From Promethearchaeota archaeon (GTDB lineage Archaea; Asgardarchaeota; Lokiarchaeia; Sigynarchaeales; SOKP01): a stretch of DNA of 64,000 nt. Location of the stretch: contig JAUWBH010000002.1 of assembly GCA_030605085.1 (NCBI GenBank), forward strand, positions 24,946-88,945. Direction: 5' to 3'. The notes beneath the pieces are model-generated. The model had not been told where the DNA came from. It made no database searches and saw only the letters and a program-made list of their open reading frames with translations. The translations under genes were made by a program, and so were the position numbers. Below are positions 1 through 9,798 of the stretch, piece after piece (positions within the stretch are counted from its first letter, which is position 1; each line of letters opens with the position of its first letter).

Positions 1-426
1 GAAAAATGCTGCGGATGATGTGGTAAATTGGGAATTCGTGGGAACATAAGGCGTGTTAGAACTTATTGATCCTAAAGCTTTGGTGACTTCCACGATTGCC
101 GCTTGTTTATCTCCTTCAGGTTTAAGATGAGCTATTATTTTCATTTTTCCGTCTTTAGCACCCACAATATGACCCTCTCCTTGAACTGATGTAGCAATCA
201 ACTTATCAATTTCACATCGTAAAATTGAATACTTGACTCCAGAAACCATAATAAATGGGGCATTCATATTATTCCAACACGAATATAAATTTTCCAAATC
301 TGCTGTAATATCCCAATTTTCTGTAGAATAAACAACATTATTCATTCCTTCAATTATAACTAAAGAAGAAATAGCGGGTAAAGATTGTATAAGATTTTCA
401 ACTAGAATTGCGTAATCAATCGACAT
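1..426 (-). CDS. Roadblock/LC7-like domain protein (C-terminus outside window)
   Basis: The reverse strand reads without a stop from ATG at 426 to the window edge (142 codons), so the C-terminus is missing. The protein is a clear paralogue of the gene at 4473-5087. They share VVYSTEN/VVYSTDN near residue 38, then VSGVKY, then a GEGHIV..AKD block and a D-(R/K)-x-AAIVE block near the C-terminus. The short strands and helices with a central GEGHIV loop look like the Roadblock/LC7 fold, which in Asgard archaea often works with small GTPases; that assignment is from pattern, not search. The tryptophan after STEN is intact here, whereas the paralogue has TGA at that position. The partner GTPase is unknown. 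Confidence 0.7.
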   Translation of the reverse strand, partial: MSIDYAILVENLIQSLPAISSLVIIEGMNNVVYSTENWDITADLENLYSCWNNMNAPFIMVSGVKYSILRCEIDKLIATSVQGEGHIVGAKDGKMKIIAHLKPEGDKQAAIVEVTKALGSISSNTPYVPTNSQFTTSSAAFF

Positions 427-634
427 TTTATTAGTTCTTAACTTTAAAGGTATTTAATATTCATAATTATTTGCAAAATAATAGAGAAGACTTTGTTGTA
501 TAAATAATATTTGCTTCTAATTAAAACTAAGTTGTTATTTTGTTATCAATAATAAGTTTATATGAGTGAGATTGATTAAGTACAATGAAAAAATAATCAA
601 TAAACCTATCTTAAACGATGTCAATAAATAGAAA

Positions 635-2509
635 TTAGACTTTCTGTAATAGAATTATAAAATTGCTACCTTTCGAGGGCTCTCCTTTAACGCGGTCTTC
701 AATCCATATTTTACCTCCGTAGCCTTCTATAATTTTTTTAACCAGCGACAATCCTATTCCCATACCTCTCCTGCTTACATCTTTCATTTTCGTCTTCTCA
801 AAAATTATCTCTTTTTTGGCGTCAACTATTCCAATTCCGTTGTCAACAAATTCTAATTTTGCATAATTAATTTTATCTAACTGAGTTTCGGAAAATCTAA
901 CCCAAATTTTTACATTATCGTTATTGTTGTACTTTACGGCGTTGTTTAAAATATTTTCAAAAGCATCTAATAACAAACCATTTCCTAGTATGTAAAGATC
1001 TTCGCGCAACTCTAAAATCTCAATATTCACTAATCTCCCTTGAAAGCTGTTGTAAGTAAAATCCACAGCTTCTTTTAATGTATTACTCACATTAGTAGGT
1101 TTTATTACGATTTCTTCTTCTTCTAGTCTGGAAAGTTTTCGAACGTTTTCGATCAAGGTAGCTCCGCGCATAGCGTGCTTCTTAATGCCTTCTAATACAT
1201 CTCTTAAGTTGTCCAGAGGTTGCTTGTCTCTAAATAAGATATAAAGGTCTGCAGTTGATACTATAGATTGCAAAATATTACGCATATCGTGGGCGAATAA
1301 ATCTTTGTAAAAGTTAGCCAGATCGTAGGCATTACGATATTTTTCTTCGGATTCTTTTATTTTTTGTGCTGCTATTTTTCTCTCAGTAATATCTCTCGAA
1401 ATTATAAGAGCTTTCATCTTACCTGTTGCATCTTTGAACGTTTTACCTTTAGTTTCTATCCAGATATAAGTTCCATTTCTATGTTTCATTCTAAACTCAC
1501 TCGAAGCAATACCATCTTTAAAACCAACTCTAAAAGCTTTCCTTACTCGTTCAATATCATCGGGGTGTATATATTTTGTTGGTGAATTGTTAAGCATATA
1601 ATCTTTTGAATAGCCTAATAAGTTCATATGTGCTTGTTCGTTTACGTATTCTGGTAATAATTTATGATTAATAATTGCAATTAAGTCGTTTGCGTTTTCT
1701 AATATAAGACGATATTTTTCTTCGGATTTTATTAACTCTTGCTCTGATTTCTTTATCTCAGTAATATCTCTAAGTAAAGCAACAATTTTAGCATTTTTAC
1801 CTACTTTAACAAAATTACCTCTCGTAGAAACGGTTATATAATGCCCATCCTTATGAAGCAATCTAAATTCTAATTCCACTTTATCGTTTGATTTCATCGT
1901 TTTTCTTATTGCTTCTGTAACAGAATTAAGATCGTCTGTATGAACATATGTTAAAGCATTAGTTCCAATTATTTCGTCTGGATAATATCCTATAAGATTA
2001 TACGCTTGAGGACTTACATAAGTAATTTTCCCAACCAAATCTGTTTCAAGTACTTCGTCTAAAATATTATTAATTAAAAACCGATATTTTTCTTCCGATT
2101 CTTTTAATTTTTGTTCTGCTTTCTTTCTTTTGGTAATGTCCCTTAAATTTGCTACCATACCATTTATTCCTGCAATATTGGCAAGATTTGTAATGAGTCC
2201 TTCCATAATAATCCAAGTACCATTCTTATGTTTAACGCGAAATTCTGGTATTTGAAAGGTTTTATGAAGGTTTTTTATTGTCTGTAAGGCTATTTTTAAA
2301 ATCATGGGGATATCGTCGGGATGAATGTGATCCCTTGGCATTTTTCCCAAAAGTTCTTTTGTTTCATAACCAGTAATCTTTTGAACGGATGGAGAAACAT
2401 ATGTATATTGTGCTTCTAAATTTAGGATGATTGTGACATCGCTTGAATTTTCGGTGATAGCTTTAAATTTTTCCTCATTTATATTAATTTTTTTATCTTT
2501 ACGCATCAT
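635..2509 (-). CDS. Multi-PAS sensor histidine kinase
   Basis: A 624-residue histidine kinase without obvious membrane segments, so probably cytoplasmic. Three PAS domains lie at about residues 14-127, 140-255 and 268-385, each ending in a PAC-like RDIT motif (NLRDITKRK, LLRDITEIK, SRDITERK). A HisKA-like segment follows, with the phospho-acceptor in FAHDMRN (His407), then a HATPase domain with an N box (NILNNAVKYNN), DNGIGI and GMGIGLSLVKKI. The CheY-like gene upstream ends 16 nt before this start, so the two should be cotranscribed and act as a pair. The tandem PAS array suggests sensing of a small molecule or redox state; the ligand cannot be read from the sequence. Confidence 0.93.
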   Translation of the reverse strand: MMRKDKKININEEKFKAITENSSDVTIILNLEAQYTYVSPSVQKITGYETKELLGKMPRDHIHPDDIPMILKIALQTIKNLHKTFQIPEFRVKHKNGTWIIMEGLITNLANIAGINGMVANLRDITKRKKAEQKLKESEEKYRFLINNILDEVLETDLVGKITYVSPQAYNLIGYYPDEIIGTNALTYVHTDDLNSVTEAIRKTMKSNDKVELEFRLLHKDGHYITVSTRGNFVKVGKNAKIVALLRDITEIKKSEQELIKSEEKYRLILENANDLIAIINHKLLPEYVNEQAHMNLLGYSKDYMLNNSPTKYIHPDDIERVRKAFRVGFKDGIASSEFRMKHRNGTYIWIETKGKTFKDATGKMKALIISRDITERKIAAQKIKESEEKYRNAYDLANFYKDLFAHDMRNILQSIVSTADLYILFRDKQPLDNLRDVLEGIKKHAMRGATLIENVRKLSRLEEEEIVIKPTNVSNTLKEAVDFTYNSFQGRLVNIEILELREDLYILGNGLLLDAFENILNNAVKYNNNDNVKIWVRFSETQLDKINYAKLEFVDNGIGIVDAKKEIIFEKTKMKDVSRRGMGIGLSLVKKIIEGYGGKIWIEDRVKGEPSKGSNFIILLQKV

Positions 2510-2525
2510 ATCTAAACATTTATTT

Positions 2526-2888
2526 TTAATAGTTAGAAATTTTTTTTACGCCATTTATTAGCTGTTCTAAATCAAATGGTTTTTTTAAAATCTCAGAAAC
2601 GCCTATTGATTTAGCTAGGTCCTGAACTTCTCCATCGGCAGTAGCAAATATTATTTTTACGTTGCTATCAACCTGAAGAATCTCAGTTGCAGCTTCAATC
2701 CCGTCCTTTATCGGCATCCTATGATCCATTATAATAACATCAGGTTTTTCTGAAAAGGATTTATACATTTCTACGCACTCTTGCCCATCACGGGCTATTC
2801 CTATAATTACGAAGCCTATTCCTTCTAACGCAAGTTTGTAGAATCTCCGTATTGCCGGATCGTCTTCGACAATAAAAATTCTTACCAA
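2526..2888 (-). CDS. CheY-like response regulator (receiver only)
   Basis: A 120-residue stand-alone receiver domain. The acidic pocket is in VEDD (residues 7-10), the phospho-acceptor is Asp55 in IIMDHRMP, the switch Thr is in FATADG (about residue 83) and the conserved Lys is in LKKPF (Lys103). There is no output domain, so it acts through protein contacts or as a phosphorelay carrier. The start is TTG at 2888 with a GGGT-like ribosome binding site just upstream. It is the first gene of a two-gene operon with the PAS histidine kinase (gap 16 nt), its likely phosphate donor. Confidence 0.93.
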   Translation of the reverse strand: MVRIFIVEDDPAIRRFYKLALEGIGFVIIGIARDGQECVEMYKSFSEKPDVIIMDHRMPIKDGIEAATEILQVDSNVKIIFATADGEVQDLAKSIGVSEILKKPFDLEQLINGVKKISNY

Positions 2889-3028
2889 ATAGTCAACCCT
2901 AATTTGCGATGTTATTATCGATATAGAATATATTACCTAGTCATATTGCTTAAATTTAAGTTTTTTTGAGTAAGAACTTGTTTGTCTCGTTAGTACATAC
3001 TGACAATTATAAACGGTTAATTTATAAA

Positions 3029-4186
3029 TTACGTTCCTTTTTTGGAATTTTTTTCTTTTCTGAGTCTTTTTTTCTCCAATCTCTTTTTAACAACGCAGTG
3101 TACAGATCCCGCCATCATAGTCATATAACAGGAATTACAACTAACACATTTTGCGGGAGAGAGGTCCCCGCTTTTCCACCGTTTTGGTAGATCAGGTTCG
3201 TAAATAAATGGTCTACACATTGACACGAACTCTGCGTGCTTTTCTCGAAGTATTTTCTCAGCAGATAAAGGATTTTTGATTCCTCCCACAAGGATTAAAG
3301 GGCAATCGTTCATTACTAGTTTTAGTACTTTAGCAGTTGGAAGCAAATAATTTTCGTCTTCCGTTGATTTAACAAGTTTACTAGGTAATGGATTTTTTGA
3401 GAATGAGATTGAATCTATCGACCCACCGCTCGGTTCAATAGCATCATACCCAGTATCTACAAGAATTTTAGCAGTCTTTTTCGCTTCTTCTAAAGTTAAA
3501 CCTCCTGGTATTTCGTCCTGCGTCTGTAATTTAATAATGATTGGAAAATTTTTACCAACTTCGTCTCTAAGATGATTAAAAAGATCAATTAAAATTTTAC
3601 TCCGCTTTTCCGGATTTCCACCATAATTGTCTGTGCGCTTGTTTGTAAGGGGCGAGATGAAGTTACTAAGTAAATAATCGTGACAGCCGTGCATCTGGAC
3701 CATATCGTAACCGCTCTCGTAAGCTCTACGACCCACATTTACGAAACATTTAACGATTTCTTTTATTTCTTCCACTGTCAGTTCTTTAGGAACTCGGTTG
3801 GTTGCTTTACACAGAATTGGGGAAGGAGCAACAGGGGGATATCTTGGATGAGTACCTTGACGACCTGGATGAAAAATTTGAATAGCGATTCTTACATCCG
3901 AATAATCGTGAACAGCATCAACCAATTGTTTTTGTCCCTTTAGATAAGAATCATCGTACAAATAAGATTGATAAGGCCCACCTGTACCTCTGGGGTCTAT
4001 TGCTACTGCTCCTGTGATTATTAAGCCCGCTCCACCTCGAGCTAAATTAGTATATAATTTAATGAGCTCGTCTGAAACATAACCATATTTAGTTGCGCGC
4101 CGTTCGTATGTCGCAGATCGGACAATCCGATTCTTAATGGGAACATTTCCAATTTTCCAAGGACTAAATAGATTTTTTAATTCCAT
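3029..4186 (-). CDS. OYE-family NADH:flavin oxidoreductase with Fe-S tail (paralogue 1)
   Basis: A 385-residue FMN TIM-barrel ene-reductase of the Old Yellow Enzyme family. Visible marks are KNRIVRSATYERRA near the start, the substrate-binding pair in MHGCHDYLLSNFISP (His166, His169), NKRTDNYGG, and the C-terminal phosphate-binding stretch LVGGIKNP. The C-terminus has CVSCNSC plus a fourth Cys ten residues on (Cys347, 350, 353, 364), resembling the 4Fe-4S site of 2,4-dienoyl-CoA reductase. The FAD/NAD(P)H domain that normally follows in that enzyme is absent; only a basic tail remains. It probably reduces an activated C=C bond with electrons from a separate partner. First of five paralogues in 13.5 kb. 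Confidence 0.9.
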   Translation of the reverse strand: MELKNLFSPWKIGNVPIKNRIVRSATYERRATKYGYVSDELIKLYTNLARGGAGLIITGAVAIDPRGTGGPYQSYLYDDSYLKGQKQLVDAVHDYSDVRIAIQIFHPGRQGTHPRYPPVAPSPILCKATNRVPKELTVEEIKEIVKCFVNVGRRAYESGYDMVQMHGCHDYLLSNFISPLTNKRTDNYGGNPEKRSKILIDLFNHLRDEVGKNFPIIIKLQTQDEIPGGLTLEEAKKTAKILVDTGYDAIEPSGGSIDSISFSKNPLPSKLVKSTEDENYLLPTAKVLKLVMNDCPLILVGGIKNPLSAEKILREKHAEFVSMCRPFIYEPDLPKRWKSGDLSPAKCVSCNSCYMTMMAGSVHCVVKKRLEKKRLRKEKNSKKGT

Positions 4187-4472
4187 AAGAATTGCTAAAC
4201 TCTTTTCCTATTTACTATGATATTATTATTTTGAAAGTAAATTATAGTTTATTTTTTTATTGAATTACTACTGCCTGAAGGTAATTGAATTGAAATGTAT
4301 AAGAAAAAAAATTAAAAAAAGAAAAAGATCTTCTTATTTGATGGAATTCATTTCATTTTAAAAGGTCTGAAATATCCAAGAAGAATTAAATCTTACACAC
4401 TAATTTAAATAATTAAACTCTGTTTAAATAAATTTAATTCTTACGAAAAGAACATGTAGAATAAGGAATTAA

Positions 4473-5087
4473 TTATGATCCAATAATCCTTCTTAGCTCT
4501 GAATAGATCTTAGACAATTCCGAAATCATTTGTATGTTATTTTGTTGAAGATAATATTCAATAAAGCCTGGTAAACCATCTGGAATGCTTATCCAACCTA
4601 AGAATTCTTTAATTTCACCTTCTAACTGTGAATCTATGGTGGGAATGCTTTCTTCTTTAATAGCCATTGGATTATTACCAAAATGGGAATCCTCTGCCAT
4701 ATATGAGGTCTTAGAGCTCATTGCCTGTAAAACTCTTGAGATTTCCACAATGGCCGCTCTTCTATCTCCATCATGTATGACATAAGTGATTATTTTCCTT
4801 TCTTCGTCTTTCGCGGCGACAATGTGCCCCTCTCCCCGGATAGATGTAGCAACCATCGTATCAATATCACATTGCAACATTGTATATTTTACTCCAGATA
4901 CGATAATATGACTTGCGCTTTCTGAGTTCCAACTTAAACTTACGTTATCAATATCATTACTAATATCTCAATTATCTGTGGAATATACGACTTCATTTCG
5001 CCCTTCAACTATGGCAACTGCATAAATATCAGGGACGATTTTTAACAAGTTATTAATGTAGTCATCGTACGGTATGTACATTGTCAT
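4473..5087 (-). pseudogene. Roadblock/LC7-like protein with in-frame TGA
   Basis: The frame from ATG at 5087 (a second ATG is at 5081) to the stop at 4473 would encode 204 residues, but codon 40 is TGA (4968-4970). It falls exactly where the paralogue at the window start has Trp (STEN-W-DI against STDN-stop-DI). The rest of the frame is intact and conserved, including VSGVKY, GEGHIVAAKD and the GDRRAAIVEISR block, and is followed by a 70-residue tail. Restart at ATG 4880 would give 135 residues but would lose the first strands and helix of the domain. A TGG-to-TGA nonsense change, or a sequencing error, is the simplest reading. TGA ends other genes here, so recoding is unlikely. Confidence 0.7.
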
Positions 5088-5174
5088 ACTAATTTCACCA
5101 ATCATTCGTTTTGTATCTAATCAAAATCTCCACTTTAATCTTTATAAAGATTAGTTTTTTTTATTTTCGTGGAA

Positions 5175-5200
5175 ATATCCCTATGTTATATCCCTATGTT
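5175..5200. repeat. 13-bp tandem repeat, two perfect copies
   Basis: The unit ATATCCCTATGTT occurs twice without a spacer (5175-5187 and 5188-5200), about 90-115 nt upstream of the interrupted Roadblock gene. It could be an operator or replication slippage; nothing else supports either. Confidence 0.6.
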
Positions 5201-5335
5201 ATATATGGGTTTGTTATTTAAAAATTTTAACTAATAAAATCGATATACATAAAGGGATACAACTTTTTAAGTGTCTAAATTTTTCAATCCAATTGGACAA
5301 ATTTCTAATAAAAAATACATAATTGACAATTAAGA

Positions 5336-6523
5336 TTAAATTAAAATAATAAATGTGTAAAAGCTAAGTAACAACGCAAAACAGATAAAGGTAGGTATTG
5401 CTAAATGCTTGAAAGCACTTTTATAATCAGTTTTAAAATAATTTATACTGTACGAAACGCATGGGTGAATGGGCGTGATTAAATACCCTAGAAATATTGC
5501 ACAGTATAGAACTACAAAATCTATTAATGGCATCACGAGGAGGGCGTTTTGAAAGAAGTAGATCGGAATTAAAATTAAAAGGGGTAATTGAACTCGACCT
5601 GTAGCAAATCCTAGTAAAAAACCGATGCAAATAAATATTAAAAACGGTAATAGTAATGCACCGATTTCTTCAGGCACGCCTGATCTTTTGAAAACTTCTA
5701 AAAACCAGAAAATAGCAAATATAAGCAATGGAAATCTCCAGACTTTCATTTTTTTGGTTACTTCTTTTACCCGTGAGGCCGGCATTTTAGCTAACATTAA
5801 AGCAATACATAGGCTTATACACAATCCAATGAGTAAAAAAACTTCTGGATAAGTTAGATTAAAAAACGTTCTACCAATAAAATCTATAATAGGTGCAATC
5901 ATAAGCGGCGTAAAATTACGCATAACTCTTTTAAGGTCGCGTTCAAATTCTTCTGTCGTTATCTCAACGGAACGGAGTAACGTGAAATATCCTATAGTTA
6001 GCATAACAATAAATGGAATAATCATAGCTACTACTATGATGTATAACGAAATTCCTGCCAATACGCTAGCTACAATCAAAGTAGATGATAAAGGATAAAT
6101 TAAAATAAAAACATGGCGATACCAGACATTAATCGCGTTTTTCCGATTAGATGTTATGTTCGAATCTATTTGATCAACAATCGGAGCAGACATTAAAGCA
6201 CCTCCGGCAATTGGAATCATCCCAAAAAACGCTGGACTGATCATTAGGGCAGTCTTTTTTGATACATTCAATTTTTGAACTAATTCAAGCATTAATCCCG
6301 ATTCATCCATTATTCCACCAAGTATAGCGATTAGGGCTACTGCCATAGCTAAAAGAATAATCGATGGATTGGTAATTACAGTAATAAAAATGATTAGAAT
6401 ATCTACTTGAGTTAACAACGCAAACAAAAGCGTCCCAACACATAATACTATACCTAACTCTTTCTTAGAAAAAATCATAATTATTGTAAGTACAATAAGA
6501 AAGCTTAGCCAAGGCGGTATCAC
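5336..6523 (-). CDS. DUF401-type integral membrane permease
   Basis: A 395-residue, very hydrophobic protein with about ten or eleven predicted membrane segments and short charged loops. The overall pattern matches the DUF401 family of archaeal and bacterial membrane proteins, thought to belong with the ion-transporter/GntP-like permeases. Features include an N-terminal two-helix block, the loop FFGMIPIAGGALMSAP with Gly and Pro as in re-entrant loops of such carriers, and a similar small-residue segment near the C-terminus (GYLITPIHPC). No catalytic domain is present. It stands next to oxidoreductase and hydrolase genes, so import of an organic anion for that island is a reasonable inference. 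The substrate is unknown. Confidence 0.7.
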   Translation of the reverse strand: MIPPWLSFLIVLTIIMIFSKKELGIVLCVGTLLFALLTQVDILIIFITVITNPSIILLAMAVALIAILGGIMDESGLMLELVQKLNVSKKTALMISPAFFGMIPIAGGALMSAPIVDQIDSNITSNRKNAINVWYRHVFILIYPLSSTLIVASVLAGISLYIIVVAMIIPFIVMLTIGYFTLLRSVEITTEEFERDLKRVMRNFTPLMIAPIIDFIGRTFFNLTYPEVFLLIGLCISLCIALMLAKMPASRVKEVTKKMKVWRFPLLIFAIFWFLEVFKRSGVPEEIGALLLPFLIFICIGFLLGFATGRVQLPLLILIPIYFFQNALLVMPLIDFVVLYCAIFLGYLITPIHPCVSYSINYFKTDYKSAFKHLAIPTFICFALLLSFYTFIILI

Positions 6524-6867
6524 ACTACTTGAAATATTTGTTCCCTTAAAAATTACTTCAAATATTTTTTCATTGTTGTAGATTTATTTATTAAAACTAT
6601 CGAAAACATCCGATATCCAAATTTAACAAAATTAATAATAATAATAATATAAATCTATAAATCTTCAATTGACAACAATGTAAACAAGTTCATTTATGTG
6701 TTTGTATAAAAAAAAATATAATTAGATAATTTTAATCCTTTTTTTTTTAAATTATTTTTATTGAATATTATAATGTAAAGCAAATATTTAAAAATTAAAT
6801 TTCAAATAATTTTTTCATTATTAATTATTATTTTAGAATAAAAAACTCAATTAAGATGTGATATGTA
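6524..6867. other. Divergent intergenic region, 344 nt
   Basis: Very AT-rich spacer between the permease (minus) and OYE paralogue 2 (plus); it must hold both promoters. Short AAT-type runs occur at about 6630-6660 and a poly-T run near 6735. No convincing ORF, RNA gene or inverted repeat was seen. Confidence 0.5.
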
Positions 6868-8064
6868 ATGTCTATTCTTTTTGAACCCATGAAAATTGGC
6901 GAAATTGAAGTTGAGAACCGTTTTGTCCGCTCTGCGACTTGTGAAAATATGGCTAAAGAAAACGGAGAAGTTACTGATGATATTGTAAAAACTATTAGTA
7001 CGCTTGCCAAAGGAGAAATTGGTCTGATTATTCCAGGATATTTGTATATCCATCCTTTGGGGAAAGCATTTAAGTATCAAACGGGAATTCATAGCGATGA
7101 TATGATCCTTGGTCTAAAAAGAGTTGTAGAGGTGGTACATCAAGAAAAAGGGAAGATTGCCTTTCAGATAGCACATGCAGGACCTCAGACATATAAGGAT
7201 CTAATTGGTACTACACCTATTGGACCGTCCCGAAGAGTAATGAATCCCGCTACGATGTTAAAACCAAAAGAAATGAATGAAGACGAAATTAACGAATCTA
7301 TTCAGGCATTCGTCGATGCGTCAAGGCGAGTTGTTGAAACTGGAGCAGATGCAATTCAATTCCACGCCGCTCATGGCTATTTAATTAGTCAATTTCTCTC
7401 TCCTTTTTTCAACCATCGAAAGGACGAGTGGGGTAGTTCAGATGAGAATCGTTTTCGTTATTTAAAGGAGATTATTTTAGAGACCAAAAAAGTGGTACCA
7501 AAAGATACGCCTATTTTATTGAAAATTAACGCCCACGATTACACGGAAAAAAAAGGAATAACAGTACCTTTAGCTGCAAAATATTCCGAATGGTTAAAAA
7601 ACTTGGGAGTCGACTGTTTAGAAATAAGCTGTGGTACCGGACATTACTCCACATTTGCACAATGTCGGGGGAATGTTCCCGTGAAAGAACTTGTACAATC
7701 ATTCCCTCCCGCTATGCAACCTATAGCAAAAAATGTATTAAAAGAGATGGTAGGGAAATACGATCTCGAGGAAGGGTATAATCTCGAGGCTGCAAAAATC
7801 ATAAAACCCGTTTTAGGAGATGTTCCTTTAATGCTTGTAGGAGGATTGCGAAGTTTAGATTTTATGGAAGAAATAGTAAAAAAAGGACATGTGGATTTTG
7901 TATCTATGTCTCGTCCTCTTATTAGAGAGCCTTTCCTTGTAAAGAATTTCAAAGAAGGAGGGCAGAATATGGCTTCATGTATCTCATGTAATCGTTGTCT
8001 TGCTGCACTACCGAACAATTTTCCTACTCGTTGCTATGCTAAAAAGTTTCCCGAAAAAAAATGA
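6868..8064 (+). CDS. OYE-family NADH:flavin oxidoreductase with Fe-S tail (paralogue 2)
   Basis: A 398-residue OYE homologue. Motifs are ENRFVRSATCENMA near the start, IAHAGPQ, the substrate-binding pair in FHAAHGYLISQFLSP (His166, His169), HRKDEWG, and LVGGLR near the phosphate site. The C-terminal cysteines are CISCNRC followed after eleven residues by a fourth Cys, so a 4Fe-4S site is likely, again without the FAD/NAD(P)H domain. It differs from the other four by an insertion of about 35 residues after SCGTGHYSTFAQCRG, in the region that shapes the active-site mouth, so its substrate probably differs. Divergent from the permease gene. Confidence 0.9.
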   Translation: MSILFEPMKIGEIEVENRFVRSATCENMAKENGEVTDDIVKTISTLAKGEIGLIIPGYLYIHPLGKAFKYQTGIHSDDMILGLKRVVEVVHQEKGKIAFQIAHAGPQTYKDLIGTTPIGPSRRVMNPATMLKPKEMNEDEINESIQAFVDASRRVVETGADAIQFHAAHGYLISQFLSPFFNHRKDEWGSSDENRFRYLKEIILETKKVVPKDTPILLKINAHDYTEKKGITVPLAAKYSEWLKNLGVDCLEISCGTGHYSTFAQCRGNVPVKELVQSFPPAMQPIAKNVLKEMVGKYDLEEGYNLEAAKIIKPVLGDVPLMLVGGLRSLDFMEEIVKKGHVDFVSMSRPLIREPFLVKNFKEGGQNMASCISCNRCLAALPNNFPTRCYAKKFPEKK

Positions 8065-8187
8065 AAAATGTCTGATAACTACAGCGTCGATAGGAAACCT
8101 TTCTTCGCTTAGGAAAAGACTTATTTAACAAAACAAACTGAAGGTAATCAAAAATGTATTTAAGTAAATTAGGAGCAGGAAAAGATT

Positions 8188-8454
8188 TTGAGTGGGCTTG
8201 AGAAAAAAGAACTTTTAATCCGATTATTTAATGAAACAAGAGAATGGATGGACGATTTTCTCATAGAAGAGCTTAAGAATACAATTGACTATGAAGATCC
8301 GGAGATCCAAGAATATTTACGAGTACTTGGTATTTTATTTCACAATATAATGGTCATCACGAAAAAGTTAAATGAAGAGCTTGAATATCAAGTGTCCTCT
8401 ATTATCTTGAATCATTTTCTTGAAGAAATTAGTAGACTTTGGCCAAAAGATTAA
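8188..8454 (+). CDS. Small helical protein of unknown function
   Basis: An 88-residue frame starting at TTG 8188, with AGGAG 12 nt upstream as a plausible ribosome binding site. The sequence is acidic and strongly helical (for example WMDDFLIEELKNTI and VITKKLNEELEYQ), without cysteines, membrane segments or a recognised motif. It follows OYE paralogue 2 by about 120 nt on the same strand and could be a small partner protein. I do not recognise the family. Confidence 0.55.
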   Translation: MSGLEKKELLIRLFNETREWMDDFLIEELKNTIDYEDPEIQEYLRVLGILFHNIMVITKKLNEELEYQVSSIILNHFLEEISRLWPKD

Positions 8455-8628
8455 GACGTAATATTTTATTAGAAACAATAATAATAAAGGAGAACCAATA
8501 CGATAATGAGTTCCGAAAAATTTTATTAAATTTAATTGGTTTTTTGTGTGTTACGTAAAAATCTTACATTATCTACATCTTTAGAGTTTTAAAATTAAAA
8601 AAAAGTTATGATTATTAGAATTTAGTTA

Positions 8629-9798
8629 TTATTGGAGCTTTTTTTTCTCTTCTCTCTTCTTTTTCCTATCTGCTTTCTTTTTAATTGGGCAATGTAAAGA
8701 TCCAGACATAATCGTCCCGAAACATTTATTACAACTAGTACAGAGTGGTGGTGAAAAATCGCCGCTTTTCCACCGGTTTGGAAGGTCCGGTTCATATATA
8801 AGGGGTCTTGATATCGCTATGAAATCAGCTATTTTTTCTTGTAGAATTTTTTCTGCGCTTAGTGGGTTTCTTACACCTCCCATGAGGATAATGGGGCAAT
8901 CTTTCTTAATTTGCTCTAACCTTTCCGCGCTTGGAAGAAAATAATTTTCGTCTTCAGGTGTTTTGACTACTGCGCTTGGATAAGGCTTCTCTCCCATAGC
9001 TACTAATTCGAATCCCCCTCCACTTGGTTCAATTGCGCAATAACCGACATCAACGAGCAACTTAGCAATTTCCATCCCTTCATCTAGGGTTAAACCTTCC
9101 GGAATAAAATCATTGGTTTGTAGTTTTAGAGTTATTGGAAATTTTTTTCCCATCTCGTCTTTTACCTGATTGTATATATCTACCAGTATTTTTGCTCTGC
9201 TTTGAATATCTCCTCCATATTCATCTTTACGCTTGTTTGTAAATGGAGAGAGAAAATTACTGAGCAACCAACCGTGGCCAGCATTTAATTGGACTAAATC
9301 ATATCCGCTTTCATAGGCTCTTCGGCACGCTTCCACAAAATTTTTAATAATTTCTCTAATCTCTTCGATTGTCAATTCCCTAGGAGTTTTTTTAGTTACT
9401 ATGTGAAGGATAGGCGATGGCGCAACTGGTTGAATATTTGGATTAAAGCTACCTCGACCAGCGTGACTTAATTGTGGAGCTATTTTAACTCCAGAATATT
9501 CGTGAACAGCGTCCACTAATTTTTTGTGTCCTGCTATTTGAAAATCATCGTCCAAACAAAGTTGAGCATTAGCGTTCTTGCCAATTTGATCAATTGAAGT
9601 AATCTCCGTAATTATTAATCCTGTTCCGCCTTCAGCTAAAGTTGTATAAAATTCTATTTGTTGTTCGGTTGGATTCCCATCTTTAGATGCCATATTAGTA
9701 AAGGTTGCCGAACGTATTATACGATTTTTAATTTGAACTTTTCCAATTCTTCCTGGACTAAAAAGAGTTATTAACTTTTCCATTTTTAATTTTTCCAT
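8629..9798 (-). CDS. OYE-family NADH:flavin oxidoreductase with altered active site (paralogue 3)
   Basis: A 389-residue OYE homologue, closest in sequence and C-terminal layout to the one at 3029-4186. It has KNRIIRSATFTNMA, LSHAGRGSF, NKRKDEYGG, LMGGVRNP, and the cysteine tail CTSCNKC plus a Cys ten residues later, followed by a basic end. The usual His-x-x-His pair is changed to Asn172-Ala-Gly-His175 (QLNAGHGWLLSNFLSP), so the residues that hold the substrate carbonyl are Asn/His instead of His/His. The start may be Met1 or Met6; both fit. It is divergent from the amidohydrolase gene at 9952. Confidence 0.9.
   Translation of the reverse strand: MEKLKMEKLITLFSPGRIGKVQIKNRIIRSATFTNMASKDGNPTEQQIEFYTTLAEGGTGLIITEITSIDQIGKNANAQLCLDDDFQIAGHKKLVDAVHEYSGVKIAPQLSHAGRGSFNPNIQPVAPSPILHIVTKKTPRELTIEEIREIIKNFVEACRRAYESGYDLVQLNAGHGWLLSNFLSPFTNKRKDEYGGDIQSRAKILVDIYNQVKDEMGKKFPITLKLQTNDFIPEGLTLDEGMEIAKLLVDVGYCAIEPSGGGFELVAMGEKPYPSAVVKTPEDENYFLPSAERLEQIKKDCPIILMGGVRNPLSAEKILQEKIADFIAISRPLIYEPDLPNRWKSGDFSPPLCTSCNKCFGTIMSGSLHCPIKKKADRKKKREEKKKLQ

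Noticed and set aside
4968..4970. TGA as selenocysteine or reassigned Trp
   Set aside because: The paralogue has Trp, not Cys, at this site and no hairpin resembling a SECIS element was noticed. TGA also ends many intact genes here (for example at 8064, 11403 and 28118), so genome-wide reassignment is excluded.
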